Origin: Maribacter flavus
Lineage (GTDB): Bacteria > Bacteroidota > Bacteroidia > Flavobacteriales > Flavobacteriaceae
Reading direction: 5' to 3'
Length of the DNA stretch: 64,000 nt
Assembly: GCF_008386635.1 (NCBI RefSeq)
Contig: NZ_VUOE01000001.1
Location: 2,285,857-2,349,856 of the forward strand
The notes under the pieces were generated by a model. That model was not told the origin of the DNA and made no database searches. It worked only from the letters and a program-made list of their open reading frames with translations. The position numbers and the translations under genes are program-made. Of this stretch, positions 7,768-16,371 are shown piece by piece (the first letter of the stretch is position 1; the number at the start of each line of letters is the position of its first letter).

Positions 7768-10700
7768 ATGTATACCAAAAACTTCGTTAAAGCGCTCCTT
7801 TTTTTATTGCTTATCAATGTTAACCCTGTCCTTTGCCAAAATCCCAATTTTTCGGGTATATCCAAGGACCTAGATGGCTTGGAATTCCGTGCTATCGGAC
7901 CGGCGCTTATGGGCGGAAGAATTGCGGATATTGCCGTAAGCCAAAAGGATCCAAGTACCTGGTATGTCGCCGTGGGGTCCGGCGGTGTATGGAAAACGCA
8001 AAATAACGGAATAACCTGGCATCCCGTTTTTGAGGAGCAGTCCTCCTATTCCATAGGCTGTGTGACCATTGACCCCAACAACTCCCAGACGGTTTGGGTA
8101 GGAACCGGTGAAAACGTAAGCGGCAGGCATGTGGGCTGGGGAGACGGTATCTATAAATCAGATGATGGAGGTGCTACATGGACATCCATGGGCCTGGAAA
8201 ATTCCGAGCATATTGGAAAAATATTGGTAGATCCTAGAAACAGCAATGTGGTATTGGTGGCCGCTGAAGGCCCATTGTGGTCTTCGGGCGGGGACCGCGG
8301 TGTCTATAAAACCACCGATGGCGGTAAGACTTGGAACCAGGTCCTTAAAATTGACGAGCATACGGGTGTTACCGATATTGAGTTCGACCCGGAAAATCCA
8401 GATGTTGTCTATGCCGCGGCCTACCAACGAAGAAGGCACATCTGGGCCCTGCTATCCGGTGGGCCAAAGTCCGGAATCTATAAATCTATGGACAACGGTG
8501 ACACCTGGACCCAAAAGACCACAGGGCTGCCCAAAGGGGATATGGGCAAAATAGGATTGGCCGTTACACAGGCAAACCCAAATCTGGTATATGCCACCAT
8601 TGAAGCGGATGCTGCCGAAAAGGGATTTTACAGCTCGGCCAATAAAGGCGAAAGTTGGGAAAAACGCAACGATTATATATCCGGAGGAACGGGACCACAT
8701 TACTATCAGGAAATCGAGGCCTCACCAACGAATCCCGATTTGATCTATCAAATGGATGTCTTCATTAGGGTAACCCGGGATGGTGGCAAAAGCTTTAAGG
8801 TTTTGGGTACAGGTCGTGAAAAGCATAGCGATAATCACGCTCTTTGGATCGACCCGAACAATGGCAAGCATCTCCTCGCCGGAACCGATGGCGGACTGTA
8901 CGAAACTTTTGATGAGGGCAGTACATGGCGGCATTTTCCAAACCTGCCAATTTCGCAGTTTTACAAGCTTTCCTTGGATAATGCCCGTCCTTTTTACAAT
9001 ATAGTGGGAGGCGCGCAGGATTTGGGCACCTTGATCGGCCCCTCCCGGACGATGAATACGGAGGGCGTTCGCAATCAGGATTGGTATGTGCCTTTGGGCG
9101 CGGATGGTTACGACAATGCGTTCGACCCCACGGATCCCAATACCGTCTATATGGAAATCCAGGAAGGCAATTTGTATCGGCATGATAGGAAAACGGAGGA
9201 GGGAATGGATATTCAGCCCCAGTCAACCGATGGTATGGCCGACAGATGGAACTGGGACAGTCCGTTATTGATCAGTCCACACAATAACAACAGGATATAT
9301 TACGGCTCGCAACGATTGTGGCGTAGTGACGATAAGGGAGATTCCTGGCAACCGATAAGCGATGATTTAACGACCAATAGGGTACGTTATGAATTGGATA
9401 TGATAGGCAGGGTCTGGAGCGTCGATGCCCTGTATGACACGGGAGCCATGTCCAAATATTCCACTTTGACCTCTATTGCAGAATCCCCTAAACAGGAAGG
9501 TTTATTGTATACAGGTTCCGATGACGGATTGATCTATGTAAGCGAGGATGGAGGCCAGACCTGGCGGAAAAGTGGGGCCTTGCCCAAAGTTCCTGAGCTT
9601 TCCTTTATAAACGATATCGAAGCATCCGCTCATGATCCAAATGTTGTGTTCGTTAGCGCGGATGCCCATAAAATAGGGAATTACACCCCGTATTTGTTCA
9701 TGAGTACGGACCGTGGCCGTTCGTGGACTTCCATAGTGGGCGACCTGCCCAAGGAGACCATCGTATGGGTTATAAAGCAAGACTATGTCGATTCAAACCT
9801 ATTGTTCATTGGCACGGAATATGGCATTTATTTCTCCCCGAATAAAGGGACAAATTGGATTCCCTTAAAATCAGGAGTGCCCACGATTCCGTTTCGGGAC
9901 ATCGAATTGCACCCAAGGGACAACGACTTGGTGGGAGCGTCCTTTGGAAGGGGATTTTTTGTACTGGACGATTACAACCCGTTACGGGGATTGGGGGATA
10001 GGATATCGGATAAAAACAATCAACTTTTCCCTGTGCGGGATGCGTGGTGGTACGTGCCAAATGTCCCAATGCAGGCCAAGGGCATGCCCACTTTGGGGTC
10101 CACAAGCTTTGCCACGGACAATCCGCCTTTTGGTGCCACATTCTCTTACTGGATAAAAGATGTGCCAAAAACGGGCAAGACCTTACGAAGCGAAAAGGAA
10201 AAGGAGCTGAGGTCGAAAAATATGTCGGTTCCCTTTCCAGGCTGGGAAGCCCTGGAAGAAGAAAAGGGACAGGAAGATGCCAAGGTGCTCTTTTTGATAT
10301 CGGACCAAAACCAAGAACCTGTACGATGGTTGCAAGGCAAGTCCGGTAAAGGGCTACAACGTACCACGTGGGATTTGAGGCGTTCGGCGCCCAACCCCAT
10401 AGATTTGTCCGTTCCGGATTTTAGGCCGCCTTGGGCGGGAGAGGACCAAGGTCCTTTGGTTTCACCGGGCACTTACAGCGTTCAAATGTATGTGTTGTTT
10501 GACGGGGAATTGCAACCCCAGGGAACACCGGAAAGCTTTAAGGTTGTCCCCGTACACAATGAAAGGGAAAATATGGCACATGGGGACATCCAGTTTTTTC
10601 AGGATAGAACGGTGGAGCTTTCCAGACAAATTTATAATGCGGGCGAAAAATTGGGTGAATACGGTAATCAGATCAGGCACATGAAGGAAGCCTTGCTGAA

Positions 10701-11034
10701 GACCCCTTTGGCCAAGGAGACCCATTTCAATCAGTTGAAGGAGTTAGGACTTGAGATAAGTTCCCTACGAAAGGCTTTATATGGCAATCCCGTAAAACAA
10801 TCCTTGGACGAGCCCACGCCTCCTTCCATTAGATCTAGGGTAGGACAGGTAGCAGGGGCTCATTGGGAAACGACACAGGAACCTACCAAAACACAAGTGA
10901 CGAACATTGAAATCGCTTCAAAAGAGTTCAATACCTTCAAACAAGCCTTGAAGGAATTAAATAGTTCCATGGAAGCTTTTGAAAAAACCTTGGAGGAATT
11001 AAAGGCACCCTATACACCCAATAGAAAGTTATAA
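7768..11034 (+). CDS. Exported VPS10/BNR beta-propeller protein
   Basis: A 1088-residue secreted protein. A signal peptide (FVKALLFLLLINVNPVLCQ) starts at the ATG at 7768, which I prefer to the upstream ATG at 7669 because the signal begins there. From about residue 30 to 700 it carries repeated sortilin/VPS10-BNR blades with Asp-box-like motifs (KSDDGGATWTS, KTTDGGKTWNQV, KSMDNGDTWTQ, VSEDGGQTWRKS, STDRGRSWTS). The last 350 residues are non-propeller and partly coiled. The family is annotated variously as glycosyl hydrolase, xyloglucanase-like or VPS10 protein, but most Bacteroidota members of this size have no proven activity. The gene is clearly richer in GC than the islands. It is followed 10 bp later by the SRAP gene. 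Confidence 0.85.
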   Translation: MYTKNFVKALLFLLLINVNPVLCQNPNFSGISKDLDGLEFRAIGPALMGGRIADIAVSQKDPSTWYVAVGSGGVWKTQNNGITWHPVFEEQSSYSIGCVTIDPNNSQTVWVGTGENVSGRHVGWGDGIYKSDDGGATWTSMGLENSEHIGKILVDPRNSNVVLVAAEGPLWSSGGDRGVYKTTDGGKTWNQVLKIDEHTGVTDIEFDPENPDVVYAAAYQRRRHIWALLSGGPKSGIYKSMDNGDTWTQKTTGLPKGDMGKIGLAVTQANPNLVYATIEADAAEKGFYSSANKGESWEKRNDYISGGTGPHYYQEIEASPTNPDLIYQMDVFIRVTRDGGKSFKVLGTGREKHSDNHALWIDPNNGKHLLAGTDGGLYETFDEGSTWRHFPNLPISQFYKLSLDNARPFYNIVGGAQDLGTLIGPSRTMNTEGVRNQDWYVPLGADGYDNAFDPTDPNTVYMEIQEGNLYRHDRKTEEGMDIQPQSTDGMADRWNWDSPLLISPHNNNRIYYGSQRLWRSDDKGDSWQPISDDLTTNRVRYELDMIGRVWSVDALYDTGAMSKYSTLTSIAESPKQEGLLYTGSDDGLIYVSEDGGQTWRKSGALPKVPELSFINDIEASAHDPNVVFVSADAHKIGNYTPYLFMSTDRGRSWTSIVGDLPKETIVWVIKQDYVDSNLLFIGTEYGIYFSPNKGTNWIPLKSGVPTIPFRDIELHPRDNDLVGASFGRGFFVLDDYNPLRGLGDRISDKNNQLFPVRDAWWYVPNVPMQAKGMPTLGSTSFATDNPPFGATFSYWIKDVPKTGKTLRSEKEKELRSKNMSVPFPGWEALEEEKGQEDAKVLFLISDQNQEPVRWLQGKSGKGLQRTTWDLRRSAPNPIDLSVPDFRPPWAGEDQGPLVSPGTYSVQMYVLFDGELQPQGTPESFKVVPVHNERENMAHGDIQFFQDRTVELSRQIYNAGEKLGEYGNQIRHMKEALLKTPLAKETHFNQLKELGLEISSLRKALYGNPVKQSLDEPTPPSIRSRVGQVAGAHWETTQEPTKTQVTNIEIASKEFNTFKQALKELNSSMEAFEKTLEELKAPYTPNRKL

Positions 11035-11044
11035 GTCTTGGACG

Positions 11045-11776
11045 ATGTGTTTTTCAACGGAAGAGTTTGGCGATGTAAAATTGGTAGAGACCTATTACCG
11101 TTTGGATCACAACTATGTGTATGCCGAACCTGAAAATGAATACAAACGTTATTTTAACAATGGATTCGCGCACAATCGGTCCTGGATCATTACGGAGGAA
11201 AACCCGAACATTTTAACCAATGCCCTATGGGGAATCATACCCCATTACAAGTTCCATGTAGAACCGCAAGAATATTATAAGGATACGATAAAATATGGGT
11301 CCGGGCTGAACGCGAAATCAGAAAAACTTTTCAACTCCGCCAATTACAAAGGCTTCAAGAAATGTATTGTACCGCTAAAGGGATTTTTTGAACCCCACAC
11401 CGCAAGAAATAATTTTAAGATCCCTTTTTATTTTAAGCGAAAAGACGATAGCCCGCTCAGTCTGGCGGGGATTTACACTACCATCTCCGACGGCACAGTT
11501 ACATTCTCCATACTTACAAAAAGCGCGACCCCATTGTTCCAAAAAATCCACAATAAAAAAAACAGGCGACCGGTAATTTTACAGGAAATGGATATTGAGG
11601 TTTGGCTGGACCCCAACTTGAAAGAGGCAGAAATTATAAACGTGATCGAGGATGATCTACCCGATGAGGAATTGGAGACTTGGCCGATCAGCAAGGACAT
11701 CTATAGGGGCAATTTGGGACAAAGACCGGATATTACTTCGCCAGTTTCCTATGCGGAATTGGAGATAGTATATTAA
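11045..11776 (+). CDS. SRAP-family protein (YedK/HMCES), abasic-site shield
   Basis: A 243-residue SOS response-associated peptidase (SRAP). In this family Met1 is removed and Cys2 forms a thiazolidine link to abasic sites in single-stranded DNA, protecting them. Cys2 is present (MCFSTEEF), as are the Asn of 'GLNAKSEKLF', the Glu of LKGFFEPH and the His of 'KIHNKKNRRPVIL', which together form the active site. The ALWGIIPHYK segment is also typical. It is cytoplasmic. The short 10-bp gap to the propeller gene suggests co-transcription but no shared function. It is the last backbone gene before the tRNA-linked islands. Confidence 0.92.
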   Translation: MCFSTEEFGDVKLVETYYRLDHNYVYAEPENEYKRYFNNGFAHNRSWIITEENPNILTNALWGIIPHYKFHVEPQEYYKDTIKYGSGLNAKSEKLFNSANYKGFKKCIVPLKGFFEPHTARNNFKIPFYFKRKDDSPLSLAGIYTTISDGTVTFSILTKSATPLFQKIHNKKNRRPVILQEMDIEVWLDPNLKEAEIINVIEDDLPDEELETWPISKDIYRGNLGQRPDITSPVSYAELEIVY

Positions 11777-11840
11777 TAAACACTTTGACAGCATTCAGGA
11801 TAAAGCTCTCGTCCAGTTTTGGACTTGGATAAAGATTATA

Positions 11841-11874
11841 TAAAAAAAGGGCCCTCAATCTCTTGAAAGCCCTT
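11841..11874 (-). terminator. Rho-independent terminator of the tRNA-Met locus
   Basis: Read on the minus strand, AAGGGCTTTCAA pairs with TTGAGGGCCCTT (12 bp with two G-T pairs, loop GAGA), then a run of T. It lies 10 bp past the 3' end of the tRNA fragment at 11885, so it was the terminator of the original tRNA gene. Confidence 0.85.
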
Positions 11875-11880
11875 TATTTG

Positions 11881-12155
11881 CTAGTAGCGGGAACTGGACT
11901 CGAACCAGTGACCTTCGGGTTATGAGCCAAAGAAGAACTGGGCTTATATGATTTCATATGTATTCATATGTCTAATAATCAATTACTTAACTTTTTTAAA
12001 GAATCAGTAAAAATCATAAAAAACCTCAAAATGTTTTAGGTAAAATTTTTACATTGTAGTTTCTTAAGCAATATTTCCACCTAAAATGGCTTCAATAAAG
12101 ATAGTTCTTTGGAAACATGATCAAAAAAGAACGGTACTTATCCATTAGCCATTCG
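11881..12155. repeat. 275-bp integrase/att leader, copy 1
   Basis: Identical to 59419-59693 except for two adjacent bases near 11943. It covers the tRNA fragment, two TTCATATGT-type repeats (about 11953-11973), an ATGTTTTAGGT arm-type site (12031-12041), its inverted partner near 12077, and the first 70 bases of the integrase gene. Identity falls sharply right after 12155, inside the coding region. Confidence 0.9.
11885..11926 (-). repeat. att1: tRNA-Met(CAU) 3' fragment, left end of island A
   Basis: The minus strand reads CUCAUAA (anticodon loop, CAU), anticodon-stem 3' strand CCCGA, variable loop, T-arm with TTCGAGT loop, acceptor strand TCCCGCT and discriminator A; CCA is not encoded. 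The matching 5' half is missing: the sequence right of 11926 cannot form the anticodon-stem partner TCGGG. It is therefore a displaced tRNA end left by site-specific integration. The same 42 nt recur at 28751 and 59423. Confidence 0.9.
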
Positions 12156-13428
12156 AATTACCCAGAATAGAAAAACGAGATACATTTTTACTGGAAAATA
12201 TATTTTGGAAAAGGATTGGGATAATGTTTTGGGCAGGGTCAAAAAGTCCCATATAAATTCGGCAAGACTGAACAATTATTTACTAAAAAAATTGACAGAG
12301 GTAGATAGTATTGCTTTGGAAGCCGATGCTTCCAAAGAATATATTACTAGTAAACAAATAAAGAATAAAGCAAAACATAAAGGTCGTACTGTCTCTTTTT
12401 TCCAATTTGGAGCAGAAAGGGTTACCAATAGATATCAGGCAGGGAAATTTTCTACATGTAAAGGGGAACTTTCTATGTTGATCAATGTACGTGAGTTTTA
12501 AAGTGGAATCGTTTTGAAGAAAGAGAATTGGTAATTAATGGTATTAAGGAATAGCGACGAAATAGAGTTGGAAGCTCTCGTAAATTTGGCTATAATTTCC
12601 TTGAGCATGTTAAGGAGGAGTTTAGTAGAGGTAATTCTTTATATTTTGAAGACATAACAGAAGCCTTTTTAAGTAATTTCAAGGTATTCTGTATTTCTTA
12701 TTTGGAATATAAAACCCGGACTGTTACAAACCACCTTATTTATATACGTACACTTTTTAATGCTGCAATTAAGGAGGGAATTGTAGAAGCTAAACACTAT
12801 CCATTTGCTGGAGAGAAGGAACGAATACGAATCAAACCTACCCAGAAAATTGGTTTGACCAGGGAGGAAATTGAACGAATTGAAAAGGTATCATTGAAGA
12901 AAGATAGTCCCATTTGGCACACTCGTAATGTTTGGTTATTCTCGTTCTATTTTGCCGGGATCCGTATATCTGATGTACTTCAAATGAAATGGTCGGATTT
13001 AATGGATGGCCGACTCTATTATACGATGAACAAGAATGAAAAGCCCTTAAGTCTAAAAATACCCGAACAGGCCGAAGGAATATTGAATTTTTATAGACCA
13101 TCTCAAAGCTCTCAGGATGATTACATTTTTCCTTATTTAAAGCATGCGGACCAAAAAAGCAAAAGGGACATATTTGTAAAGACACGTAATGGAATCGCTG
13201 TTCTTAATAAATATCTTAAACAACTTGCTAAAAAATGCAATATAACCAAGAACCTTTCTAATCATATTGCTCGCCATTCTTTTGGAAACATTGCTGGCGA
13301 TACCATTTCTCCTCTAATGTTGCAAAAAATTATATCGTCATAGCGATTTAAAAACAACCATAATGTATCAAGCTAATTTTATTCACAAAGATGCAGATGA
13401 TGCTTTGGATGCCGTTCTCAACTCATAA
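12086..13428 (+). pseudogene. Tyrosine-recombinase integrase, inactivated
   Basis: A broken sibling of the integrase at 59624-60966. It would start at the ATG at 12086 (MASIKIVLWKHD). Lesions are: a missing A in the A6 tract at about 12123-12128 (shared with the other copy), a one-base deletion near 12499 (TTTTAAAG where the sibling has TTTTTGAAA), an in-frame TAG near 12554, and an extra A near 13331 just before the catalytic LYRHSD segment. The remaining parts keep recognisable catalytic motifs (AGIRISD with Arg, HIARHSF with His and Arg; the Tyr is downstream of the last lesion). Island A can therefore not excise with its own enzyme; the sibling might act in trans. Confidence 0.92.
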
Positions 13429-13504
13429 TGAAATGAATTTTTTTTGAATGTAGGATATATTGAAATGACTCAATTTTCCATTTATTTTGTAATGTTTATT
13501 TCAT

Positions 13505-14620
13505 TCAATTTTGAGAATCTAACATATCTCTAGTAACAACCGTTCTGAACCCTAAGTGTTCCATGGAAGAATCGATACTTGTAGCCATTCTGGCAGAAAT
13601 ACGGTAGCTTGCACAATATGATTCACTGCATAAAAAAGAACCTCCTTTAATCACTTTTTCTTGAGCTATGGGATTATTTTTATTATAGGGGCTTTCAGCG
13701 CCTTTAGGATTAAGAGTTATTTGATTGGTTGACTTTAAGTTTTCATAATAATTAGAATTGTACCAATCGCTCGTCCATTCCCAGACATTTCCGGCCATAT
13801 CAAATAACCCAAAATCATTTTTTGGATATTGTTGAATAGGGGCCAGACTTTCAAAACCATCCAATTTGGAGTTGGATACAGGAAATTCGCCCTCCCAAGT
13901 ATTTGCATATTCGTTAAGTTTTTTAAGTTCATTGCCCCAATAAAATAAAGCTTCGTTTTGACCGCCCCTTGCTGCATATTCCCATTCAGCTTCTGTTGGT
14001 AGTCTTCTGCCAGCCCAATTACAATATGCCATAGCATCTTCATATGAGATATGAACTACTGGATAATTTTCTTTTCCATCTATACTGGAATCTGGTCCAT
14101 TTGGATGTTTCCAATTAGTTCCTATTTTCCACTCCCACCATTGTGAGTAATCGAACAAATTTGGAACACTGGTTTTAGTTTTCTTGAACACCAAAGATCC
14201 AGGTTGTAAAATTGAATCATGTGGTTTCACTGCTCCAGGAGGGAGTTGTTTTTTAATTTCCTCCCATTCGATTTCTCTTTCTGCTATGGTTATATAACCA
14301 GTTTCCTCAACAAATTGAGAAAATTGTTCATTAGTCACCTCGTTTTGATCAATAAAAAACCCATCAATTTGAACTGTGTGACTAGGTCTTTCATGTTGCA
14401 TTGCCATTTTATCTCCGGATAAAGCTCCTTGTTCAAAAATCCCATCAGGTATCCAGACCATTCCTTCTGGTGCTTCCGAATTTTCTTGGTTATTTAATTC
14501 AATGTTATGGGTAAAATTTTCAGATTTTTTATTAGAACAGGAAAAGAATATAAGACCAAATGTTGAGATAATTAAAACATATTGAGTTACACATTTGCGT
14601 TTATACCTTGAGTAATGCAT
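13505..14620 (-). CDS. Formylglycine-generating enzyme (sulfatase-modifying), lipoprotein
   Basis: A 371-residue SUMF1/FGE-type enzyme that oxidises the Cys of CxPxR in type I sulfatases to formylglycine. The catalytic pair is present: Cys331 and Cys336 in 'GGSFLCSESYC', followed by YRISAR and SSMEHLGFR, which closely follows aerobic FGEs. Upstream landmarks are MVWIPDG (53-59), RLPTEAEWEYAARGG and DMAGNVWEW. Many FGE-fold lipoproteins in Bacteroidota (GldJ/GldK type) lack these cysteines, so this one is probably a true enzyme. The N-terminus is a lipoprotein signal with lipobox FFSC (Cys28), so it should act outside the cytoplasm. It is the last gene of the minus-strand group with two sulfatases (50-bp gaps), which are its obvious clients. 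Confidence 0.93.
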   Translation of the reverse strand: MHYSRYKRKCVTQYVLIISTFGLIFFSCSNKKSENFTHNIELNNQENSEAPEGMVWIPDGIFEQGALSGDKMAMQHERPSHTVQIDGFFIDQNEVTNEQFSQFVEETGYITIAEREIEWEEIKKQLPPGAVKPHDSILQPGSLVFKKTKTSVPNLFDYSQWWEWKIGTNWKHPNGPDSSIDGKENYPVVHISYEDAMAYCNWAGRRLPTEAEWEYAARGGQNEALFYWGNELKKLNEYANTWEGEFPVSNSKLDGFESLAPIQQYPKNDFGLFDMAGNVWEWTSDWYNSNYYENLKSTNQITLNPKGAESPYNKNNPIAQEKVIKGGSFLCSESYCASYRISARMATSIDSSMEHLGFRTVVTRDMLDSQN

Positions 14621-14670
14621 GAGTTAAGCTTTAAATAATTTATTCAGATAGGTTAAATTGTCTTATCGTT

Positions 14671-16323
14671 TTATTTCTGACTTTTTTGATAATCCTCGTA
14701 TAGCTTCCTCATCTCTTCAGGAGATAACTTCCAATATTCAATAATCGGATTTTCCTTGACACGTTCATTATAGTCCTCAATGAACTGCTGGTTCAATGAA
14801 TCATTATCCCCATATTTAACCCGAAGCTCCTCAAGCTCCTTATGCAATCCCTCCTGTATTTGGGCATACTCCGGATTTCCATAGATATTGTTCATTTCAC
14901 TAGGATCTTTCTCCAAATCATATAGTTCCCATTTATCCAGGTCATAATAAAAGTGGATAAGTTTATATTTATCCGTAGTTATCCCATAGTGTCTTCTTAC
15001 ATCGTGTTCTGAGGGATGTTCATAATAATGATAATAGTGTGCCTTTCTCCAATCCTTTGGCGTATTTCCTTTTAATATAGGTACCAAACTTTTACCCTGC
15101 ATATCATCTGGAATATCGGTTTGGGCGATATCCAAAAAGGTTTCGGCAAAATCTAGGTTAGAAACCAAATCGTTATTGACCGTACCCGGTTTTACTTCTC
15201 CTTGCCATTTAACTATTAAAGGCGTACGTAAAGACTCCTTATACATCCACCTTTTATCGAACCAACCGTGCTCTCCCAAGTAAAATCCTTGATCCGAAGT
15301 ATAAATGACAATGGTATTCTTATCAAGTCCAGCTTCTTTTAAATAATCTAGCACATTACCTACCCCTTTGTCCACACCTGCAACACATGCAAGATAATCT
15401 CGCATATAACGCTGGTATTTAAATCTGGTTAGGTCATCCCCTTTTAGATTGGCCTTTTTAAATTCCTCGTTGATAGGCTTGTAGATGGAATCCCATTTCC
15501 TTTGCTGTTCCTCGGTAAGACCCGCTTGGGGACCATCCGTAATCTTCAAATCCTGCGCCATTTTCATGGCATCGGAAATGGACATATAGTTCATCCCTGC
15601 TATTTCCCTGTTCCCGGAGTAATCATCGAATAGCGTTTTAGGTTCTGGAATTTCAACCCCTTCATACATACCAATTTCTTCAGGTCCTGGTTGCCATTGC
15701 CTATGAGGGGATTTATGGCCTAAAAATAACATGAAAGGCTGTTCTTGGGTCTTTACCGAATCTATCCAATCTATAGCTTTTTCAGTAATGATATCGGTTG
15801 TGTAACCCTCCAATTGGTATTGCCCCTCCTCATTGACGAATGTGGGGTTGTAATAGGAACCCTGACCCGGTAAAATGTCAATATAGTCAAAACCTTTAGT
15901 AGGTGTTTGGCCTAAATGCAATTTCCCCAATACACCTGTCTTATATCCAGCCTGCTGCAAAAGTTCCCCGAAGGTCTGTTGGTCAAAATCAAATTTGGAA
16001 CCTATGGTGTTGTCTATAAATCCATTCTGGTGGCTATATTTTCCGGTCAGTATCGCCGCTCTGGATGGTCCGCAGATCGAGTTCGTTACCAAGCACCTAT
16101 TGAACAGCATCCCTTCATCCGCAATACGGTCTATATTAGGTGTTGGCGCTATCTGCTCCAACCTGCCTCCATAGGCGCTGATGGCCTGATAGGCATGATC
16201 ATCACTGATGATGAAAACTATGTTAGGTCTTTTTTTAGGTTCTAAACTTTCCTCAGCTACATCCTTTTTTTCTCCGCAGGAGGCAAAAAGGAATAACACT
16301 AAAACTAGTTTTACAATTTTCAT
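14671..16323 (-). CDS. S1-family sulfatase, lipoprotein
   Basis: A 550-residue type I sulfatase (alkaline phosphatase superfamily). The signal peptide ends in lipobox FASC (Cys16). Metal-binding Asp-Asp is at 41-42 (IISDDHAYQ), the formylglycine motif C84-G-P-S-R88 is followed by AAILTGK, then GKLHLGQ and the distal YTSDQG with an Asp-Gln metal pair. The sequence style (HKSPHRQW, GVEIPEP) resembles N-acetylglucosamine-6-sulfatase-like S1 subfamilies such as S1_11, but I cannot assign the subfamily without a profile search. It removes sulfate esters from glycans in the periplasm or at the surface. It sits between a second sulfatase and the FGE, transcribed away from the sigma/FecR genes. Confidence 0.93.
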   Translation of the reverse strand: MKIVKLVLVLFLFASCGEKKDVAEESLEPKKRPNIVFIISDDHAYQAISAYGGRLEQIAPTPNIDRIADEGMLFNRCLVTNSICGPSRAAILTGKYSHQNGFIDNTIGSKFDFDQQTFGELLQQAGYKTGVLGKLHLGQTPTKGFDYIDILPGQGSYYNPTFVNEEGQYQLEGYTTDIITEKAIDWIDSVKTQEQPFMLFLGHKSPHRQWQPGPEEIGMYEGVEIPEPKTLFDDYSGNREIAGMNYMSISDAMKMAQDLKITDGPQAGLTEEQQRKWDSIYKPINEEFKKANLKGDDLTRFKYQRYMRDYLACVAGVDKGVGNVLDYLKEAGLDKNTIVIYTSDQGFYLGEHGWFDKRWMYKESLRTPLIVKWQGEVKPGTVNNDLVSNLDFAETFLDIAQTDIPDDMQGKSLVPILKGNTPKDWRKAHYYHYYEHPSEHDVRRHYGITTDKYKLIHFYYDLDKWELYDLEKDPSEMNNIYGNPEYAQIQEGLHKELEELRVKYGDNDSLNQQFIEDYNERVKENPIIEYWKLSPEEMRKLYEDYQKSQK

Positions 16324-16371
16324 TCTCTGTTCCTGGTTTTATACCTAACGTAATTAAAGCAAGGTGTTTGA

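Noticed and set aside
8150-10730. Antisense and alternate-frame open frames across the VPS10/BNR gene
   Set aside because: The propeller frame is continuous with conserved blades, and the other frames show no domain or start context.
11881-11930. Functional tRNA-Met genes at 11885, 28751 and 59423
   Set aside because: Only the part from anticodon loop to discriminator base is present; no D-arm, acceptor 5' strand or anticodon-stem partner follows in any of the three.
13505-14620. GldJ/GldK-type gliding lipoprotein
   Set aside because: Those FGE-fold proteins lack the catalytic cysteine pair; this one has both and lies beside sulfatases.
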